64,000 nucleotides of DNA from Ornithinimicrobium cerasi (GTDB lineage Bacteria > Actinomycetota > Actinomycetes > Actinomycetales > Dermatophilaceae), in the NCBI RefSeq assembly GCF_003702705.1, contig NZ_QZMN01000001.1:310001-374000 (forward strand), given 5' to 3'. The position numbers and the translations under genes were made by a program. The notes under the pieces are model-generated. The model had not been told where the DNA came from. It saw only the letters and a list, made by a program, of their open reading frames with translations, and ran no database searches. Position 1 is the stretch's first letter; each line of letters opens with the position of its first letter. Below are positions 49,353 through 59,148 of the stretch, in pieces.

Positions 49353-49383
49353 GGCCCCGTCCACCTCACCGGTGGGCGGGGCC
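49353..49383. terminator. Bidirectional hairpin terminator
   Basis: GGCCCCGTCCACC pairs with GGTGGGCGGGGCC (one G-U pair) around a 5-nt loop, between the DUF3618 gene and the convergent spermidine-synthase-like gene. Confidence 0.8.
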
Positions 49384-49389
49384 GCGCCG

Positions 49390-50184
49390 TCACCGCAGCC
49401 GCAGCGCGCCGGTGTCGGGAGGGACGGGTGAGGCCTCACCCGTCTCGCCGAAGGGCCGCACCCCCGCGACGAGCCGGTCGACCTCCCCGCCCGCCCGCCA
49501 CGCGCTGGGGAAGTTCGCGCGTGCGGCCACCCGGCGCAGGCTGACGTCGTCGAGGGGGTCGTGGGAGGCCACGACGACCACGTTGCCGAAGCGTCTCCCG
49601 CTCGCGACCTCGCGGAGCACCATCTGCCCGACGTGCGCGAAACGCTGTCGCAGCGTCGCGCACAGCCGGGCGACCCAGCGCAGCCCCGGCTCGTCCGCGG
49701 TGTTGAGCAGCAGGAGACCGTCCGGTGCGAGGACCCGGTCCAGCTCCCGGACCCAGGCCGCGCCGGCCAGGTCGCCCGGGACCCGTCCCTCGTCGAACGC
49801 GTCGACGACCACGACGTCCGCGGACGCCGTCCGGAGGGCGGCCACGCCCTCCTGACCGGTGACGGGCCGCACCCGGATGCGGTGGCCCCTCGGCAGCGGC
49901 AGCTCGCGCCGCACGAGCTCGGTCAGCGGGGCGTCGGGCTCCAGCACGATCTGCGGCGAGCCGGGGTGCACCCGGTGCACCCACCGGGCGAGCGTCATAC
50001 CCGCCCCGCCCACGTGCGTGACCGCGAGCGGTGCCGGGTCGGGGCGCAGCGCCTCCAGCACCAGGGCCAGCTGCTGGACGTACTCGAAGACCAGCAGCAG
50101 CGGGTCGTCGGGGTCGACGTAGGACTGCGGGTAGCCGTCGCGCTCGACCGTCGCGCCGCCGCGCTCGTCCCAGACGATGCCCAT
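49390..50184 (-). CDS. Spermidine-synthase-like (SAM/decarboxy-SAM fold) protein
   Basis: A 264-residue cytosolic Rossmann-fold protein. Motif I is VTHVGGAGMTLARWVHR, followed by IVLEPDAPL (acidic residue at the strand end), VVVDAFDEGRVPGDLAG (catalytic-type Asp) and VLAPDGLLLLNTAD. These fit the spermidine-synthase-like family, in which the actinobacterial members often lack known polyamine activity. It follows the murA-like gene on the same strand after 37 nt. I cannot assign a substrate. Confidence 0.82.
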   Translation of the reverse strand: MGIVWDERGGATVERDGYPQSYVDPDDPLLLVFEYVQQLALVLEALRPDPAPLAVTHVGGAGMTLARWVHRVHPGSPQIVLEPDAPLTELVRRELPLPRGHRIRVRPVTGQEGVAALRTASADVVVVDAFDEGRVPGDLAGAAWVRELDRVLAPDGLLLLNTADEPGLRWVARLCATLRQRFAHVGQMVLREVASGRRFGNVVVVASHDPLDDVSLRRVAARANFPSAWRAGGEVDRLVAGVRPFGETGEASPVPPDTGALRLR

Positions 50185-50221
50185 CCGGTATGCCGTCGCG
50201 CCCGCCCGCGGTCCGCCCGGC

Positions 50222-51751
50222 TCAGATGTCCCGGAAGGTCTGGATCCGGGCGCCGAGGGCGTTGAGCCGCGTGGCCAGCTCCTCGTAGCCCCGGTTGATG
50301 ACGTAGACGTTGCGCAGGACCGAGGAGCCGGGGGCGGCGAGCATGGCCAGCAGGATGACCACGCCCGGGCGCAGCGCCGGTGGGCACATGATCTCGCCGG
50401 CCCGCCACTTGGTGGGACCCTCGATCATCACCCGGTGCGGGTCCATGAGGTGGACCTTGGCGCCGAGGGTGGTGAGCTCGGTGAGGTAGATGGCGCGGTT
50501 CTCGTAGACCCAGTCGTGGATGAGCGTCGAGCCCTGGGCGCAGGCCGCGATGATCGCGAAGAACGGCAGGTTGTCGATGTTGAGGCCGGGGAAGGGCAGC
50601 GGGTGGATCTTGTCCAGCGGCGCCTTGAGCGGCCCCGGGATCGTGCGCAGGTCGACGAGCCGGGTGTGCCCGTTGGCGGAGGTGTACTCCGGGCTCAGCT
50701 CGCACTGGAAGCCCATCGTGTCCAGCACCGCCAGCTCGATCTCCATGAACTCGATCGGCACCCGCTGGATGGTGATCTCGCTGCCGGTGACCACCGCGGC
50801 GGCCAGCAGGCTCATCGCCTCGATGGGGTCCTCGGAGGGGGAGTACTCGATGTCCTGGTCGATCTGCTCGACGCCGGTGACGGTGAGCGTCGTGGTGCCC
50901 AGACCCTCGATCCGCACCCCGAGCTGCTGCAGGAAGACGCACAGGTCCTGCACCATGTAGTTGGACGAGGCGTTGCGGATCACCGTGGTGCCGGGGTGGC
51001 GGGCGGCGGCCAGCAGGACGTTCTCGGTCACCGTGTCGCCCCGCTCGGTGAGCACGATGGGCCGGGTCGGCCACTGGGCCGTGTCGACGCTGACGTGGTA
51101 GGTGCCGGTCGTGGCCGTCACGTCCATACCGAAGTGGCGCAGGGCGATCATGTGCGGCTCGACGGTCCGCGTGCCGAGGTCGCACCCGCCCGCGTAGGGC
51201 AGCTCGAAGGTCTCGAACTCGTGCATGAGCGGGCCGAGGAACATGATGATCGTGCGGGTGCGGCGTGCTGCGGTCTCGTCCATCGCCCCGAGGTCGATCC
51301 GCTCCGGCGGCATGATCTCCAGGTCGGAGGAGTCCGGGAGCCAACGGATCTTGAAGCCGATGGAGGTCAGCACCTCGGTGATCCGGTTGACCTCCTCGAT
51401 CCGCGCCAGGTTGCGCAGGGTCGTCCGGCCCTTGTTCAGGAGTGACGCGCACAGCAGCGCGACCGCGGCGTTCTTGGAGGTCCGCACGTCGATCTCGCCG
51501 GAGAGCTTGACCCCGCCCTCGATGCGCAGGTTCTGGGGGACGCCCGAGCTGACCTGGACGATCTCGGAGTCGAGCTTCTCCCCGATGCGGGCGATCATCT
51601 CCAGGGAGAGGTTCTGCTTGCCCTGCTCGATGCGGGCCACCGCGCTCTGGCTGGTACCGAGCAGCACGGCGAGCTCGGCCTGGGTGAGCTCCTTGTGCCG
51701 CCGGGCGTCGCGGATCAGACCACCGATGCGGGACAGGTAGCTCTCAGTCAT
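50222..51751 (-). CDS. murA: UDP-GlcNAc enolpyruvyltransferase (MurA-like) with N-terminal XRE helix-turn-helix
   Basis: MurA transfers enolpyruvate to UDP-GlcNAc in peptidoglycan synthesis. Here 509 residues: an XRE-type HTH (about 9-65: LIRDARRHKELTQAELAVLL, TSQSAVARIEQGK) is followed by the EPT domain (about 78-505). Catalytic features are kept: SKNAAVALL (Lys-Asn of the active site), the Cys of YAGGCDLGTRTVEPH, the Asp of FPGLNIDNLPFF and the Arg of INRGYEEL. Typical MurA is about 420 residues without HTH, so this is a fusion; it may sense its substrate and control genes. ATG 51751 lies 7 nt behind TACAGT, with an AT-rich palindrome just upstream. Confidence 0.92.
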   Translation of the reverse strand: MTESYLSRIGGLIRDARRHKELTQAELAVLLGTSQSAVARIEQGKQNLSLEMIARIGEKLDSEIVQVSSGVPQNLRIEGGVKLSGEIDVRTSKNAAVALLCASLLNKGRTTLRNLARIEEVNRITEVLTSIGFKIRWLPDSSDLEIMPPERIDLGAMDETAARRTRTIIMFLGPLMHEFETFELPYAGGCDLGTRTVEPHMIALRHFGMDVTATTGTYHVSVDTAQWPTRPIVLTERGDTVTENVLLAAARHPGTTVIRNASSNYMVQDLCVFLQQLGVRIEGLGTTTLTVTGVEQIDQDIEYSPSEDPIEAMSLLAAAVVTGSEITIQRVPIEFMEIELAVLDTMGFQCELSPEYTSANGHTRLVDLRTIPGPLKAPLDKIHPLPFPGLNIDNLPFFAIIAACAQGSTLIHDWVYENRAIYLTELTTLGAKVHLMDPHRVMIEGPTKWRAGEIMCPPALRPGVVILLAMLAAPGSSVLRNVYVINRGYEELATRLNALGARIQTFRDI

Positions 51752-51758
51752 GCGCCCC

Positions 51759-51780
51759 ACTGTAGATCACATATATGAGA
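51759..51780 (-). promoter_or_regulatory. Leaderless murA promoter with AT-rich palindromic operator candidate
   Basis: TACAGT on the minus strand (51764 to 51759) ends 7 nt before the ATG. TCACATATATGAGA (51767-51780) is a palindrome at 12 of 14 positions in the spacer and stands out as the most AT-rich spot nearby. It could bind the HTH of this same protein. Confidence 0.6.
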
Positions 51781-51807
51781 TAAGAATGATGGTCGGGCGG
51801 AGACCGA

Positions 51808-53094
51808 TCACGCCGGGCGGATCGCGGCGAGCAGCACGGGACCGACCAGCTCGCGCTGCCACGGTCGGGCGCCGAGCTCGGCCAGGGCGTCCTCGATGCT
51901 GCCGGCGGTCGGAGGAGTGGGCGGGCGCCACAGCACCCGCCTGAACGTGTCGGGGGTCATGAGGTTCTCGACGGGGACGTCGACCTCCTCGGAGAGCCGC
52001 GCGAGCGCCGCCCGCGCGACGGTGAGACGTTCGGCCGCCTCGGGGTCGCGGTCGGCCCAGGCCCGGACCGGGGGAGGGCCGTCGCCGCGCGCCGGGGGCG
52101 CGGGGAGCTCCTCCTCGGGCAGCTCGACCGCCCGACGGATCGCGGCCAGCCAGGTGCGCTGGTAGCGCAGGATGCCCTGCTCGGCCCGGCGCTGCCTGGA
52201 GTGGGAGCGCTCCGGCTTGTCCGAGGCGAGTGCCGAGGCGTGCCTGGGGAGCCGGGTCGCGAGGTCCACCAGCGTGCCGTCCGGCAGCACCCTGCCCGGC
52301 GCGACGTCCCGGTCCCGGGCGATCTGGTCGCGGGCCAGCCACAGCTCTCGCAGCGCCGCGGTGTTGCGCCGGTTGCGCAGCCGCTGGGTCCCGGTCGTGC
52401 GGCGCCAGGGCTCCGGGTCGCGGTCCCGCTGCGGGACGAACTCGCACAGCGCCGCGAACTCCTGCCGTGCCCAGCCGAGCTTGCCCTGCTCCTCGAGGTC
52501 GCGCTCCATACGGTCCCGCAGCTGCACGAGCAGCTCGACGTCGAGCGCGGCGTAGCGCAGCCAGGGCTCCGGCAACGGCCGGGTCGACCAGTCGACGGCG
52601 GAGTGCTCCTTGGCGAGGGTCACCCCGAGGTAGTACTCCAGGGAGGCCGAGAGGCCGACCCGTGGCAGGCCGGCCAGGCGGGCCCCCAGCTCGGTGTCGA
52701 ACAGCTCGGCGGGGCGCAGCCCGAGCTCGTCGAGGCAGGGGATGTCCTGGCTCGCGGCGTGCAGGACCCATTCGGGACCGCTGAGCACGGCCGCGAGCGG
52801 CGCCAGGTCGGGGAGCGGAACCGGGTCGACGAGCCACGTCCCGGACCCCTCCCGCCGCACCTGGACGAGGTAGGCCTTCTGCCCGTACCGGTAGCCGGAG
52901 GCCCGTTCGGCGTCGACCGCGACCGGCCCGGTCCCCGCGGTCAGCGACCCGACTGCGCGGGCCAGGCCCTCGGGGGTGTCGACGACGTCGGGGACCCCGT
53001 CCGAGGGCTCGTCCAGGGCGTGGAAGTCGGTCTCGACGTCCGTGTCCGAGCCGGTCCGGTCCGTGTCGGCGGCGCCCTGGCGGCCGGCCGTCAC
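51808..53094 (-). CDS. rnd: Ribonuclease D-family 3'-5' exonuclease
   Basis: A DEDD-type exoribonuclease with an HRDC domain, 428 residues. Exonuclease motifs: VAVDAERASGYRYGQKAYL (Exo I Asp and Glu), VLHAASQDIPCL (Exo II Asp) and YAALDVELL (Exo III Tyr and Asp). HRDC lies at about 225-305. A C-terminal extension (about 330-428) is found in actinobacterial members. It processes stable RNA 3' ends. The GTG start overlaps the DUF3000 stop (GTGA), so the two are co-transcribed. Confidence 0.92.
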   Translation of the reverse strand: MTAGRQGAADTDRTGSDTDVETDFHALDEPSDGVPDVVDTPEGLARAVGSLTAGTGPVAVDAERASGYRYGQKAYLVQVRREGSGTWLVDPVPLPDLAPLAAVLSGPEWVLHAASQDIPCLDELGLRPAELFDTELGARLAGLPRVGLSASLEYYLGVTLAKEHSAVDWSTRPLPEPWLRYAALDVELLVQLRDRMERDLEEQGKLGWARQEFAALCEFVPQRDRDPEPWRRTTGTQRLRNRRNTAALRELWLARDQIARDRDVAPGRVLPDGTLVDLATRLPRHASALASDKPERSHSRQRRAEQGILRYQRTWLAAIRRAVELPEEELPAPPARGDGPPPVRAWADRDPEAAERLTVARAALARLSEEVDVPVENLMTPDTFRRVLWRPPTPPTAGSIEDALAELGARPWQRELVGPVLLAAIRPA

Positions 53095-53732
53095 CGGCGG
53101 GTACCGGAGAGGGCGACCACGCCCTCGGGCAGCGGCGGGAGGCCGGCGAGCGTGCAGAGCAGGTCACCCCAGGCGCCCAGGTGCGCGGCGAGCTCCACGT
53201 CTTCGCGCCCGGGGGTCAGGACCGGCGTCCACGAGGCGCGGATCTCGAGCTCGACGCTCGGCGGACGGTCGACGAGGGCACCGAAGCTCTCGGACGTCAC
53301 GCAGGTCACGGTGCCCGCCGCGGCGGCCCAGCCGAGCTCGGCGGAGTCGAGGGCGTCGGTGAGCCAGGACCACCCGGCCTGGCCGGCGAGCGGGTCGTGA
53401 CCGACCTCGGGCTCCATCTGCGCCTTGGCGTAGCTGACCACCCGCCAGGCACCCTCCCACGGCTCGGGCTCGGCAGGGTCGTGCAGGAGCACGAAGCGGC
53501 CGGTCGCGATCGCCTCGTCGTCCTCGAGGTGGGAGGGGACGACCTCCCCGGAGAGGGCGACGGCGTGCGGGGCCAGCCTGGTCGGTGCCGGGACCTCCTC
53601 GAGCAGCAGCTCGGCGCGCACGCCGACCTCGCGCAGCCCGGAGATCGCCCGGGTGAAGACGCTGCTCTCGGACGTCGCGGGACCGCCCGCGGCCCGGGGG
53701 CGCGAGCGGGTCCCTGAGATCCGGCTCACCAC
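53091..53732 (-). CDS. DUF3000 protein
   Basis: A 213-residue actinobacterial protein of unknown function. It is recognised by its segments [28 protein letters not shown]-type beginning (residues about 22-48), [31 protein letters not shown] and TCVTSESFG. The start GTG 53732 is chosen because it lies 6 nt after TACTGT with no ribosome site. The gene is divergent from hemE and coupled to rnd, a neighbourhood typical for DUF3000. Confidence 0.85.
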   Translation of the reverse strand: MVSRISGTRSRPRAAGGPATSESSVFTRAISGLREVGVRAELLLEEVPAPTRLAPHAVALSGEVVPSHLEDDEAIATGRFVLLHDPAEPEPWEGAWRVVSYAKAQMEPEVGHDPLAGQAGWSWLTDALDSAELGWAAAAGTVTCVTSESFGALVDRPPSVELEIRASWTPVLTPGREDVELAAHLGAWGDLLCTLAGLPPLPEGVVALSGTRR

Positions 53733-53738
53733 GTCACC

Positions 53739-53744
53739 ACAGTA
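53739..53744 (-). promoter_or_regulatory. Leaderless promoter -10 of the DUF3000-rnd operon
   Basis: TACTGT on the minus strand, then 6 nt, then GTG at 53732. Confidence 0.6.
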
Positions 53745-53811
53745 GGCCGAGCGCACCGTGCGGGCCAGCACCGCCACGCCCGGACCCCCGGGGGCGGCGC
53801 GGGCCCCGTGG

Positions 53812-53817
53812 GAGACT
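53812..53817 (+). promoter_or_regulatory. Leaderless promoter -10 of hemE
   Basis: GAGACT, 7 nt, GTG at 53825; no ribosome site. Confidence 0.45.
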
Positions 53818-53824
53818 GGGCCCC

Positions 53825-54865
53825 GTGACCTCCCCCGTCGACAGCCCCCTCGTCCGCGCTGCCCGCCGCCAGGACGTCCCGCACACCCCGGTGTGGTTCA
53901 TGCGGCAGGCCGGGCGCTCGCTGCCGGAGTACCGCGCGATCCGGCAGGACGTCGGCATGCTGGAGTCCTGCCGCACGCCGGAGCTGGTCGCCGAGATCAC
54001 GCTGCAGCCGGTGCGCCGGCACGGGGTCGACGCGGCGATCCTCTTCAGCGACATCGTCGTGCCGCTGATGGCGGTGGGCCTCGACCTGGACATCGTCGCC
54101 GGCGTCGGGCCGGTGGTGGCCGAGCCCGTGCGCGCCCGCTCCGACCTCGACCGGCTCCCCGAGCTCGCCCCGGAGGCGGTCCCGGACATCGCCGAGTCGG
54201 TTCGGCTGCTCGTCGCCGAGCTGGGCGCCACCCCCCTCATCGGTTTCGCCGGCGCCCCGTTCACGCTCGCGTCATACCTCGTGGAGGGTGGGCCGTCGAA
54301 GAACCACGAGCGCACCAAGGCGCTCATGCACGGGGACCCGCAGCTCTGGGACGACCTGTGCGCGCGTCTCGCGCAGATCTCGCTGGCCTTCCTCCGCGTC
54401 CAGGCCGACCACGGTGCGAGCGCGGTCCAGCTCTTCGACTCCTGGGCGGGACACCTGTCGCGCGCCGACTACCTGCGGCACGTCGAGCCGCACAGCCGCG
54501 CGGTCCTCGCCGGGATGGCGCAGAGCCACCCCGAGGTCCCGCGGATCCACTTCGGCGTCGGCACGGGCGAGCTGCTGGCGCCGATGGCGGACGCGGGCGC
54601 CGACGTCATCGGCGTCGACTACCGCGTCAGCCTCGCGGACGCGGTGGAGCGCACCGGCGGGAGGTATGCCGTGCAGGGCAACCTCGACCCCGCGCTGCTC
54701 TTCGCCCCGTGGGAGCCGTTGGAGAGGCGCGTCCGCGAGATCGTGGAGGAGGGCCGCGCGGCACCGGGGCACATCTTCAACCTCGGGCACGGCGTGCTGC
54801 CGACCACCGACCCCGACGTGCTCACCCGGGTGGTCGAGCTGGTCCACGAGGTCTCCGTGCGCTGA
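53825..54865 (+). CDS. hemE: Uroporphyrinogen decarboxylase
   Basis: Converts uroporphyrinogen III to coproporphyrinogen III in haem synthesis. The 346 residues show [16 protein letters not shown] (signature 1), [34 protein letters not shown] (signature 2), FDSWAGHLS and [13 protein letters not shown]. The product feeds the coproporphyrin-dependent branch encoded by cgoX and chdC 2 kb downstream. GTG start behind GAGACT suggests a leaderless transcript. Confidence 0.97.
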   Translation: MTSPVDSPLVRAARRQDVPHTPVWFMRQAGRSLPEYRAIRQDVGMLESCRTPELVAEITLQPVRRHGVDAAILFSDIVVPLMAVGLDLDIVAGVGPVVAEPVRARSDLDRLPELAPEAVPDIAESVRLLVAELGATPLIGFAGAPFTLASYLVEGGPSKNHERTKALMHGDPQLWDDLCARLAQISLAFLRVQADHGASAVQLFDSWAGHLSRADYLRHVEPHSRAVLAGMAQSHPEVPRIHFGVGTGELLAPMADAGADVIGVDYRVSLADAVERTGGRYAVQGNLDPALLFAPWEPLERRVREIVEEGRAAPGHIFNLGHGVLPTTDPDVLTRVVELVHEVSVR

Positions 54866-54931
54866 CGGCGGACCCGGGCCCACCCTCGCAGGTGCTCGAC
54901 GGGGTGAGCGGTCGAGGGTCACCCGTCAGCG
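54860..54931. terminator. Long imperfect inverted repeat between hemE and nadE
   Basis: CGCTGACGG (54860-54868) pairs with CCGTCAGCG (54923-54931), and inside it CACCCTCG pairs with CGAGGGTC. It spans both stop codons of the convergent genes and may stop transcription in both directions. Confidence 0.45.
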
Positions 54932-55771
54932 GTCACCGAGGAACCCGTCCGGGGTGACGGGGAGCGCCCTCTTGTGCCCGGTGCGGCGGTACCACCGCAG
55001 GATCGTCGCCTCGTCCTCCGCCGGGACGGGCAGGCCCTCGAGGTAGTCGTCGACGGCCTCGTAGCGCACGCCCAGCGCCACCTCGTCGGCGAGCAGCGGC
55101 TTGTCGCTCTCCAGGTCGGCCGTGGGGACCTTGTCGACCAGCACCTGCGGGGCGTCCAGGTGCCGCGCGATCTCCCGCACCCGACGCTTGGGCAGCCCGA
55201 ACAGCGGCGTCAGGTCGGCGGCCCCGTCGCCGAACTTCGTGAAGAAGCCGACGACCGCCTCGGCGGCCTGGTCGGTGCCCAGCACGGCCAGGCCGCGCAC
55301 CCCGGCGATCGCGAACTGCGCGACCATCCGGTGGCGCGCCTTGACGTTGCCCTTGTGGTAGTCGTCCACGTCGTCACCGACGACCATGCCGGAGGCCAGC
55401 AGCTGTTCCCACTGGGCGTCCACGCCGGGCCCGATGTCGACGGTCAGCACCTCGTCGGCACGGATGAACCCCAGGGCGCGCTGCGCGTCGGCCTCGTCCC
55501 TCTGCTCGTGGTAGGGCAGGCGCACCGCGACGAACCGGGCGTCACCGCCCGCGAGCCGCACGCGCTCGCAGGCGACCTGCGCCAGCCGCCCGGCCACCGT
55601 GCTGTCCACGCCGCCGCTGATGCCCAGGGCGTAGCCGCGCAGGCCGGACTCCTGGAGGTAGCGGACCAGGAACCCGATGCGCCGCTCGGCCTCGGCGGCC
55701 GGGTCGAAGGTCGCCGGGTCGATCACCTCGAGCGCCGTCCTGATCTCCTGCTGCTGCTGGGTGTCGGTCAC
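54926..55771 (-). CDS. nadE: Ammonia-dependent NAD(+) synthetase
   Basis: Makes NAD from nicotinate adenine dinucleotide, ATP and ammonia. The 281 residues carry the P-loop [16 protein letters not shown] (about 48-63), [34 protein letters not shown] and the [17 protein letters not shown] and [10 protein letters not shown] segments. There is no glutaminase domain, so it uses ammonia directly. GTG start overlaps the stop of the DUF4349 gene. Confidence 0.96.
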   Translation of the reverse strand: MTDTQQQQEIRTALEVIDPATFDPAAEAERRIGFLVRYLQESGLRGYALGISGGVDSTVAGRLAQVACERVRLAGGDARFVAVRLPYHEQRDEADAQRALGFIRADEVLTVDIGPGVDAQWEQLLASGMVVGDDVDDYHKGNVKARHRMVAQFAIAGVRGLAVLGTDQAAEAVVGFFTKFGDGAADLTPLFGLPKRRVREIARHLDAPQVLVDKVPTADLESDKPLLADEVALGVRYEAVDDYLEGLPVPAEDEATILRWYRRTGHKRALPVTPDGFLGDR

Positions 55772-56715
55772 GCCTGGATGCTATCCGGGGCGGTGGGCAC
55801 CGACACCCCGCGCCGGCGTCGACGGCGCACCAGCACGAGGGGGACGGCGACCAGGGCGGCCACCGCGAGGAACGGCAGCAGGGCCCCCGTGGCGGTGAGG
55901 AGGACCGTGAGCGACCTCCCGAACGCCTCCCACCCGGCCCGCAGCCCGGCGAGCAGCCCGGTGTCCGGCACGGTCTCCGCCAGCGTCTGCCGGTCCTCGG
56001 CCAGGTGCAGCGTGACGGTCGACCGGCTGACGTCCTGGGCCATGACCTGCATCCGGGCCTTGAGCGCGTCGAGCTCGGCCTCGCGGTCGGCCAGCTCGCG
56101 CTCGAGGCCGGCGATCGACTCCACGCTGGTCGCCTGGCCCACCAGGTCACGGAGCCGGTCCGCCCCCGCCTCGAGGGTCGCCACCCGGGCCTCGACGTCC
56201 CGGTACTCCGCGGCGACGTCCTCCGCCTGGCTCCGGCTCGCCGTCACCTCCCCGAGCTCGCCGAGGGTGACCACCACGGCGTCGAGGCTCTCGGAGGGGA
56301 CCCGCAGGACGAGCGTCGCCCAGCCCGTGCGCTCCTCGTCGCCGGGGGAGACCTCCTCGGAGGAGACCCAGCCCCCGGCCGTGGTCGCCGCGGCCCGAGC
56401 CTGGGAGGCCGCCGCCGCGACGTCCTCGACGAGCACCTCCAGCGTCACCCGGCGCACCATCATGGCCCCGTCGGCGTCCGTCGCGGCGACCGGGACGACG
56501 TCGAGGGAGGCCTCCTCGGCACCCGAGGTGCCGCCGTCCGAACCCGCGGCACCGCCGTCGTCGTCCGCGGCACCCTCGGAGAACGCCCCCACGGTCCCGG
56601 CGTCACCGGAGGCGGGCTCCGCCGCGGTGTCGGCGCCGGACCGCACGCCGACGGCCGAGCACCCGCCCAGGAGCATGAGCAGCATTCCCAGCACCACCAA
56701 CAACCTCGTGGACAT
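55768..56715 (-). CDS. DUF4349 lipoprotein
   Basis: A 315-residue membrane-anchored protein. Signal peptide with lipobox LLGGC (Cys19), then an acidic Gly/Asp/Ala-rich stretch (about 25-70), the DUF4349 core ([19 protein letters not shown], then [10 protein letters not shown] and [13 protein letters not shown]), a coiled coil (about 160-225) and a C-terminal membrane helix (about 275-297) ending in a run of arginines. It probably spans the outside face with both ends at the membrane. Function unknown. ATG 56715 has AAGGAG; it is co-transcribed with nadE. Confidence 0.9.
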   Translation of the reverse strand: MSTRLLVVLGMLLMLLGGCSAVGVRSGADTAAEPASGDAGTVGAFSEGAADDDGGAAGSDGGTSGAEEASLDVVPVAATDADGAMMVRRVTLEVLVEDVAAAASQARAAATTAGGWVSSEEVSPGDEERTGWATLVLRVPSESLDAVVVTLGELGEVTASRSQAEDVAAEYRDVEARVATLEAGADRLRDLVGQATSVESIAGLERELADREAELDALKARMQVMAQDVSRSTVTLHLAEDRQTLAETVPDTGLLAGLRAGWEAFGRSLTVLLTATGALLPFLAVAALVAVPLVLVRRRRRRGVSVPTAPDSIQA

Positions 56716-56810
56716 CGTCGTCTCCTTCTGTGCGTGCGTGGACGCCCGTGCGACGCCGCCCCCGGGCGGGCCGTTCCCGCGACCCGGTCACGGCTGCGTC
56801 ACGATCCTTG

Positions 56811-56903
56811 GCACGGGGGCACGGGGGCACGGGGGCACGGGGGCACGGGGGCACGGGGGCACGGGGGCACGGGGGCACGGGGGCACAGGGGCACAGGTAC
56901 ACA
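56811..56903 (+). repeat. Octamer tandem repeat (GCACGGGG)n, G-quadruplex-prone
   Basis: About nine perfect units CACGGGGG with 8-bp period, then two or three degenerate units (CACAGGGG, CACAGGTA). It lies in the 271-nt gap between the divergent lipoprotein and cgoX genes. The plus strand presents G5 runs spaced by CAC, which suits four-stranded folding; copy number could vary by slippage. Confidence 0.95.
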
Positions 56904-56974
56904 GGCGCACGGGCATCGGCCCGGACGGCAGGCACGAGACGCTCCCGGTCGGGGCAGGGCACCGACCCGGGTGA

Positions 56975-56980
56975 GAGGGT
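56975..56980 (+). promoter_or_regulatory. Leaderless promoter -10 of cgoX
   Basis: GAGGGT, 6 nt, ATG at 56987; weak hexamer, no ribosome site. Confidence 0.35.
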
Positions 56981-56986
56981 GGCGCC

Positions 56987-58420
56987 ATGCCGTCCTACCT
57001 GGTCCTCGGCGGCGGGATCGCCGGTCTCGCCGCGGTCGACGCCATCCTCGACCTCGACCCCGTCGCCTCCGTCACGTTGCTGGAGGCGGGGGACAGGGTG
57101 GGCGGCAAGATCAGCAAGGCGCAGGTCGCGGGCTGCACGGTGGACGTGGGCGCCGAGGCCGTGCTGGCCCGCCGCCCCGAGGCCGTCGACCTCATGCACC
57201 GCGCCGGGCTGGGGGACGAGGTGGTCCACCCCACGGGTGCCCCCGCCCAGGTGTGGTCGCGCGGACGGCTGCACAGGTTGCCGGCCCGGACCTTCATGGG
57301 TGTGCCGGCCGACCCGGAGACCCTGCGCGGTCTTCTCACCGACGAGGAGGTGCGTCGCGCCGGCGACGAGCGGGTCGGTGCCACGGACGAGGCGGACGTC
57401 TCGGTCGCCGACCTGGTGACGGGCCGCCTGGGCCGGGCCGTCACCGAGCGCCTGGTCGAGCCGCTGCTCGGGGGTGTCTACGCCGGGCACGCCGACCTGC
57501 TCTCCGCCAGGGCGGCGCTCCCGCAGCTGTTCGAGGCGGCCCGCTGCGGGGGCTCCCTGCTCGAGGCGGTCGCCCGGCTGGTGCCGTCCCCGTCGGCGGG
57601 GACTCAGTCCCGGGCCGGCACGCCGGTCTTCGCGACCGTCCGCGGCGGGTTGCACCGTCTGCCGGCGGCGCTCGCGGCCCGCCTGGAGGAGCGGGGGGCG
57701 AGGGTCCTGACCGGCACGGTCGTCCGCGAGCTGGGCCAGCTGCCCGGGGGCGGGTTCGAGGCGGTGACCGGCCCGCGGCCGGCGCCGACGGCATACCGCG
57801 CGGACAGGGTCGTGCTCGCGGTGCCCGCCGCGCCCGCCGCCCGCCTCCTCCGGGACCTCGCCCCCGTCGCGGCGCGGCTCCTGGGCACGGTGGAGAGCGC
57901 GTCGATGGCCGTGGTGACCCTGGCGTTCCCCTCTTCGGGGATGGGGGCGCTGACCGGGTCCGGGTTCCTCGTCCCCCCGGTCGACGGCCGGACCGTGAAG
58001 GCGTCGACCTTCAGCGCCTCGAAGTGGGACTGGGTCCGGGAGTCCGGTCGAGGCCGTGCCCCGGGAGGCGGTGACCTGACGCTGCTGCGCGCGTCGGTCG
58101 GACGGCACCGCGAGGAGGCGGCCCTGCAGGTGAGCGACGCCGAGCTGGTCCGCGCCTGCCTCGGCGACCTCGCGGAGGCGCTGGGCCGCGACCTCCCGGA
58201 GCCTGTGGACACCCACGTGCAGCGGTGGGGCGGGGGACTGCCGCAGTATGCCGTGGGACACCTCGACCGGGTCGCGGCGGTCCGCGAGGCGCTGGCGGGT
58301 GTGGACGGCCTGACCGCGTGCGGCGCGGCCTACGACGGCGTCGGGATCCCCGCCTGCGTGGCGTCGGCGCGCGGGGCGGTCGCGGAGCTGTTCGGTCCGG
58401 CCGGGACAATGGGGTCATGA
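56987..58420 (+). CDS. cgoX: Coproporphyrinogen III / protoporphyrinogen oxidase (HemY-type)
   Basis: A FAD-dependent oxidase of 477 residues. The N-terminal dinucleotide motif is [16 protein letters not shown], then [31 protein letters not shown], and [22 protein letters not shown]; the C-terminus has [23 protein letters not shown]. In actinobacteria this enzyme makes coproporphyrin III for the coproporphyrin-dependent haem route. Its stop overlaps the chdC start (ATGA), so the two steps are coupled. Confidence 0.94.
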   Translation: MPSYLVLGGGIAGLAAVDAILDLDPVASVTLLEAGDRVGGKISKAQVAGCTVDVGAEAVLARRPEAVDLMHRAGLGDEVVHPTGAPAQVWSRGRLHRLPARTFMGVPADPETLRGLLTDEEVRRAGDERVGATDEADVSVADLVTGRLGRAVTERLVEPLLGGVYAGHADLLSARAALPQLFEAARCGGSLLEAVARLVPSPSAGTQSRAGTPVFATVRGGLHRLPAALAARLEERGARVLTGTVVRELGQLPGGGFEAVTGPRPAPTAYRADRVVLAVPAAPAARLLRDLAPVAARLLGTVESASMAVVTLAFPSSGMGALTGSGFLVPPVDGRTVKASTFSASKWDWVRESGRGRAPGGGDLTLLRASVGRHREEAALQVSDAELVRACLGDLAEALGRDLPEPVDTHVQRWGGGLPQYAVGHLDRVAAVREALAGVDGLTACGAAYDGVGIPACVASARGAVAELFGPAGTMGS

Positions 58421-59124
58421 GCGACTACACCTCCCCGACGCCGGACCAGGCCGAGCAGATCAACGCGGCGATCCGCTACGCCGCCTACTCCGTCTTCCGG
58501 TCCGCGGCCCCGCTGCCGAGGGACCGCGGCCCGCTGGCCGCCGAGGTGCGCGAGGTGCTGGCGGAGCTGGAGGGTCAGGGGCTCGTGGTCCGGGGGATGT
58601 ACGACGTCTCGGGACTGCGCGCCGACGCCGACCTGATGATCTGGTGGCACGCCGCCGACGTCGAGCTCGTCCAGGCGGCCTACCAGCGGTTCCGCCGCAC
58701 GGAGCTGGGCCGCCACCTGGAGCCGGTGTGGTCCAACGTCGGGCTGCACCGCCCGGCGGAGTTCAACCGGGGCCACGTCCCCGCGTTCCTCTCCGGCGAG
58801 GCACCTCGGCGCTACGTGTGCGTCTACCCGTTCGTGCGCTCCTACGAGTGGTACCTGCTGGACGCCGCCGAGCGTGGTCGCATGCTGCGCGAGCACGGTG
58901 AGGCGGCCCGTGACTTCAAGGACGTTCTCGCCAACACGATCTCCTCGTTCGCGCTCGGCGACTACGAGTGGCTGCTGGCCTTCGAGGCCGACGAGCTGCA
59001 CCGCATCGTCGACCTGATGCGCGAGCTGCGGGCCGTCGACGCCCGGCGGCACGTCCGGGAGGAGATCCCGTTCTTCACCGGCCCCCTCGTCGAGGTGGAG
59101 GACCTGGTGACGCGGCTGCCGTAG
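58417..59124 (+). CDS. chdC: Hydrogen peroxide-dependent coproheme decarboxylase (ChdC/HemQ)
   Basis: Converts coproheme to haem b by two decarboxylations with H2O2. The 235 residues belong to the actinobacterial chlorite-dismutase-like branch: [49 protein letters not shown] (with the catalytic-type Tyr) and [19 protein letters not shown], where a conserved His is not visible in the same place as in Listeria-type enzymes. The ATG is inside the cgoX stop. It ends 25 nt from the convergent msrB. Confidence 0.93.
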   Translation: MSDYTSPTPDQAEQINAAIRYAAYSVFRSAAPLPRDRGPLAAEVREVLAELEGQGLVVRGMYDVSGLRADADLMIWWHAADVELVQAAYQRFRRTELGRHLEPVWSNVGLHRPAEFNRGHVPAFLSGEAPRRYVCVYPFVRSYEWYLLDAAERGRMLREHGEAARDFKDVLANTISSFALGDYEWLLAFEADELHRIVDLMRELRAVDARRHVREEIPFFTGPLVEVEDLVTRLP

Positions 59125-59148
59125 CGGGGCGCGACCGCTCAGCCCAGG

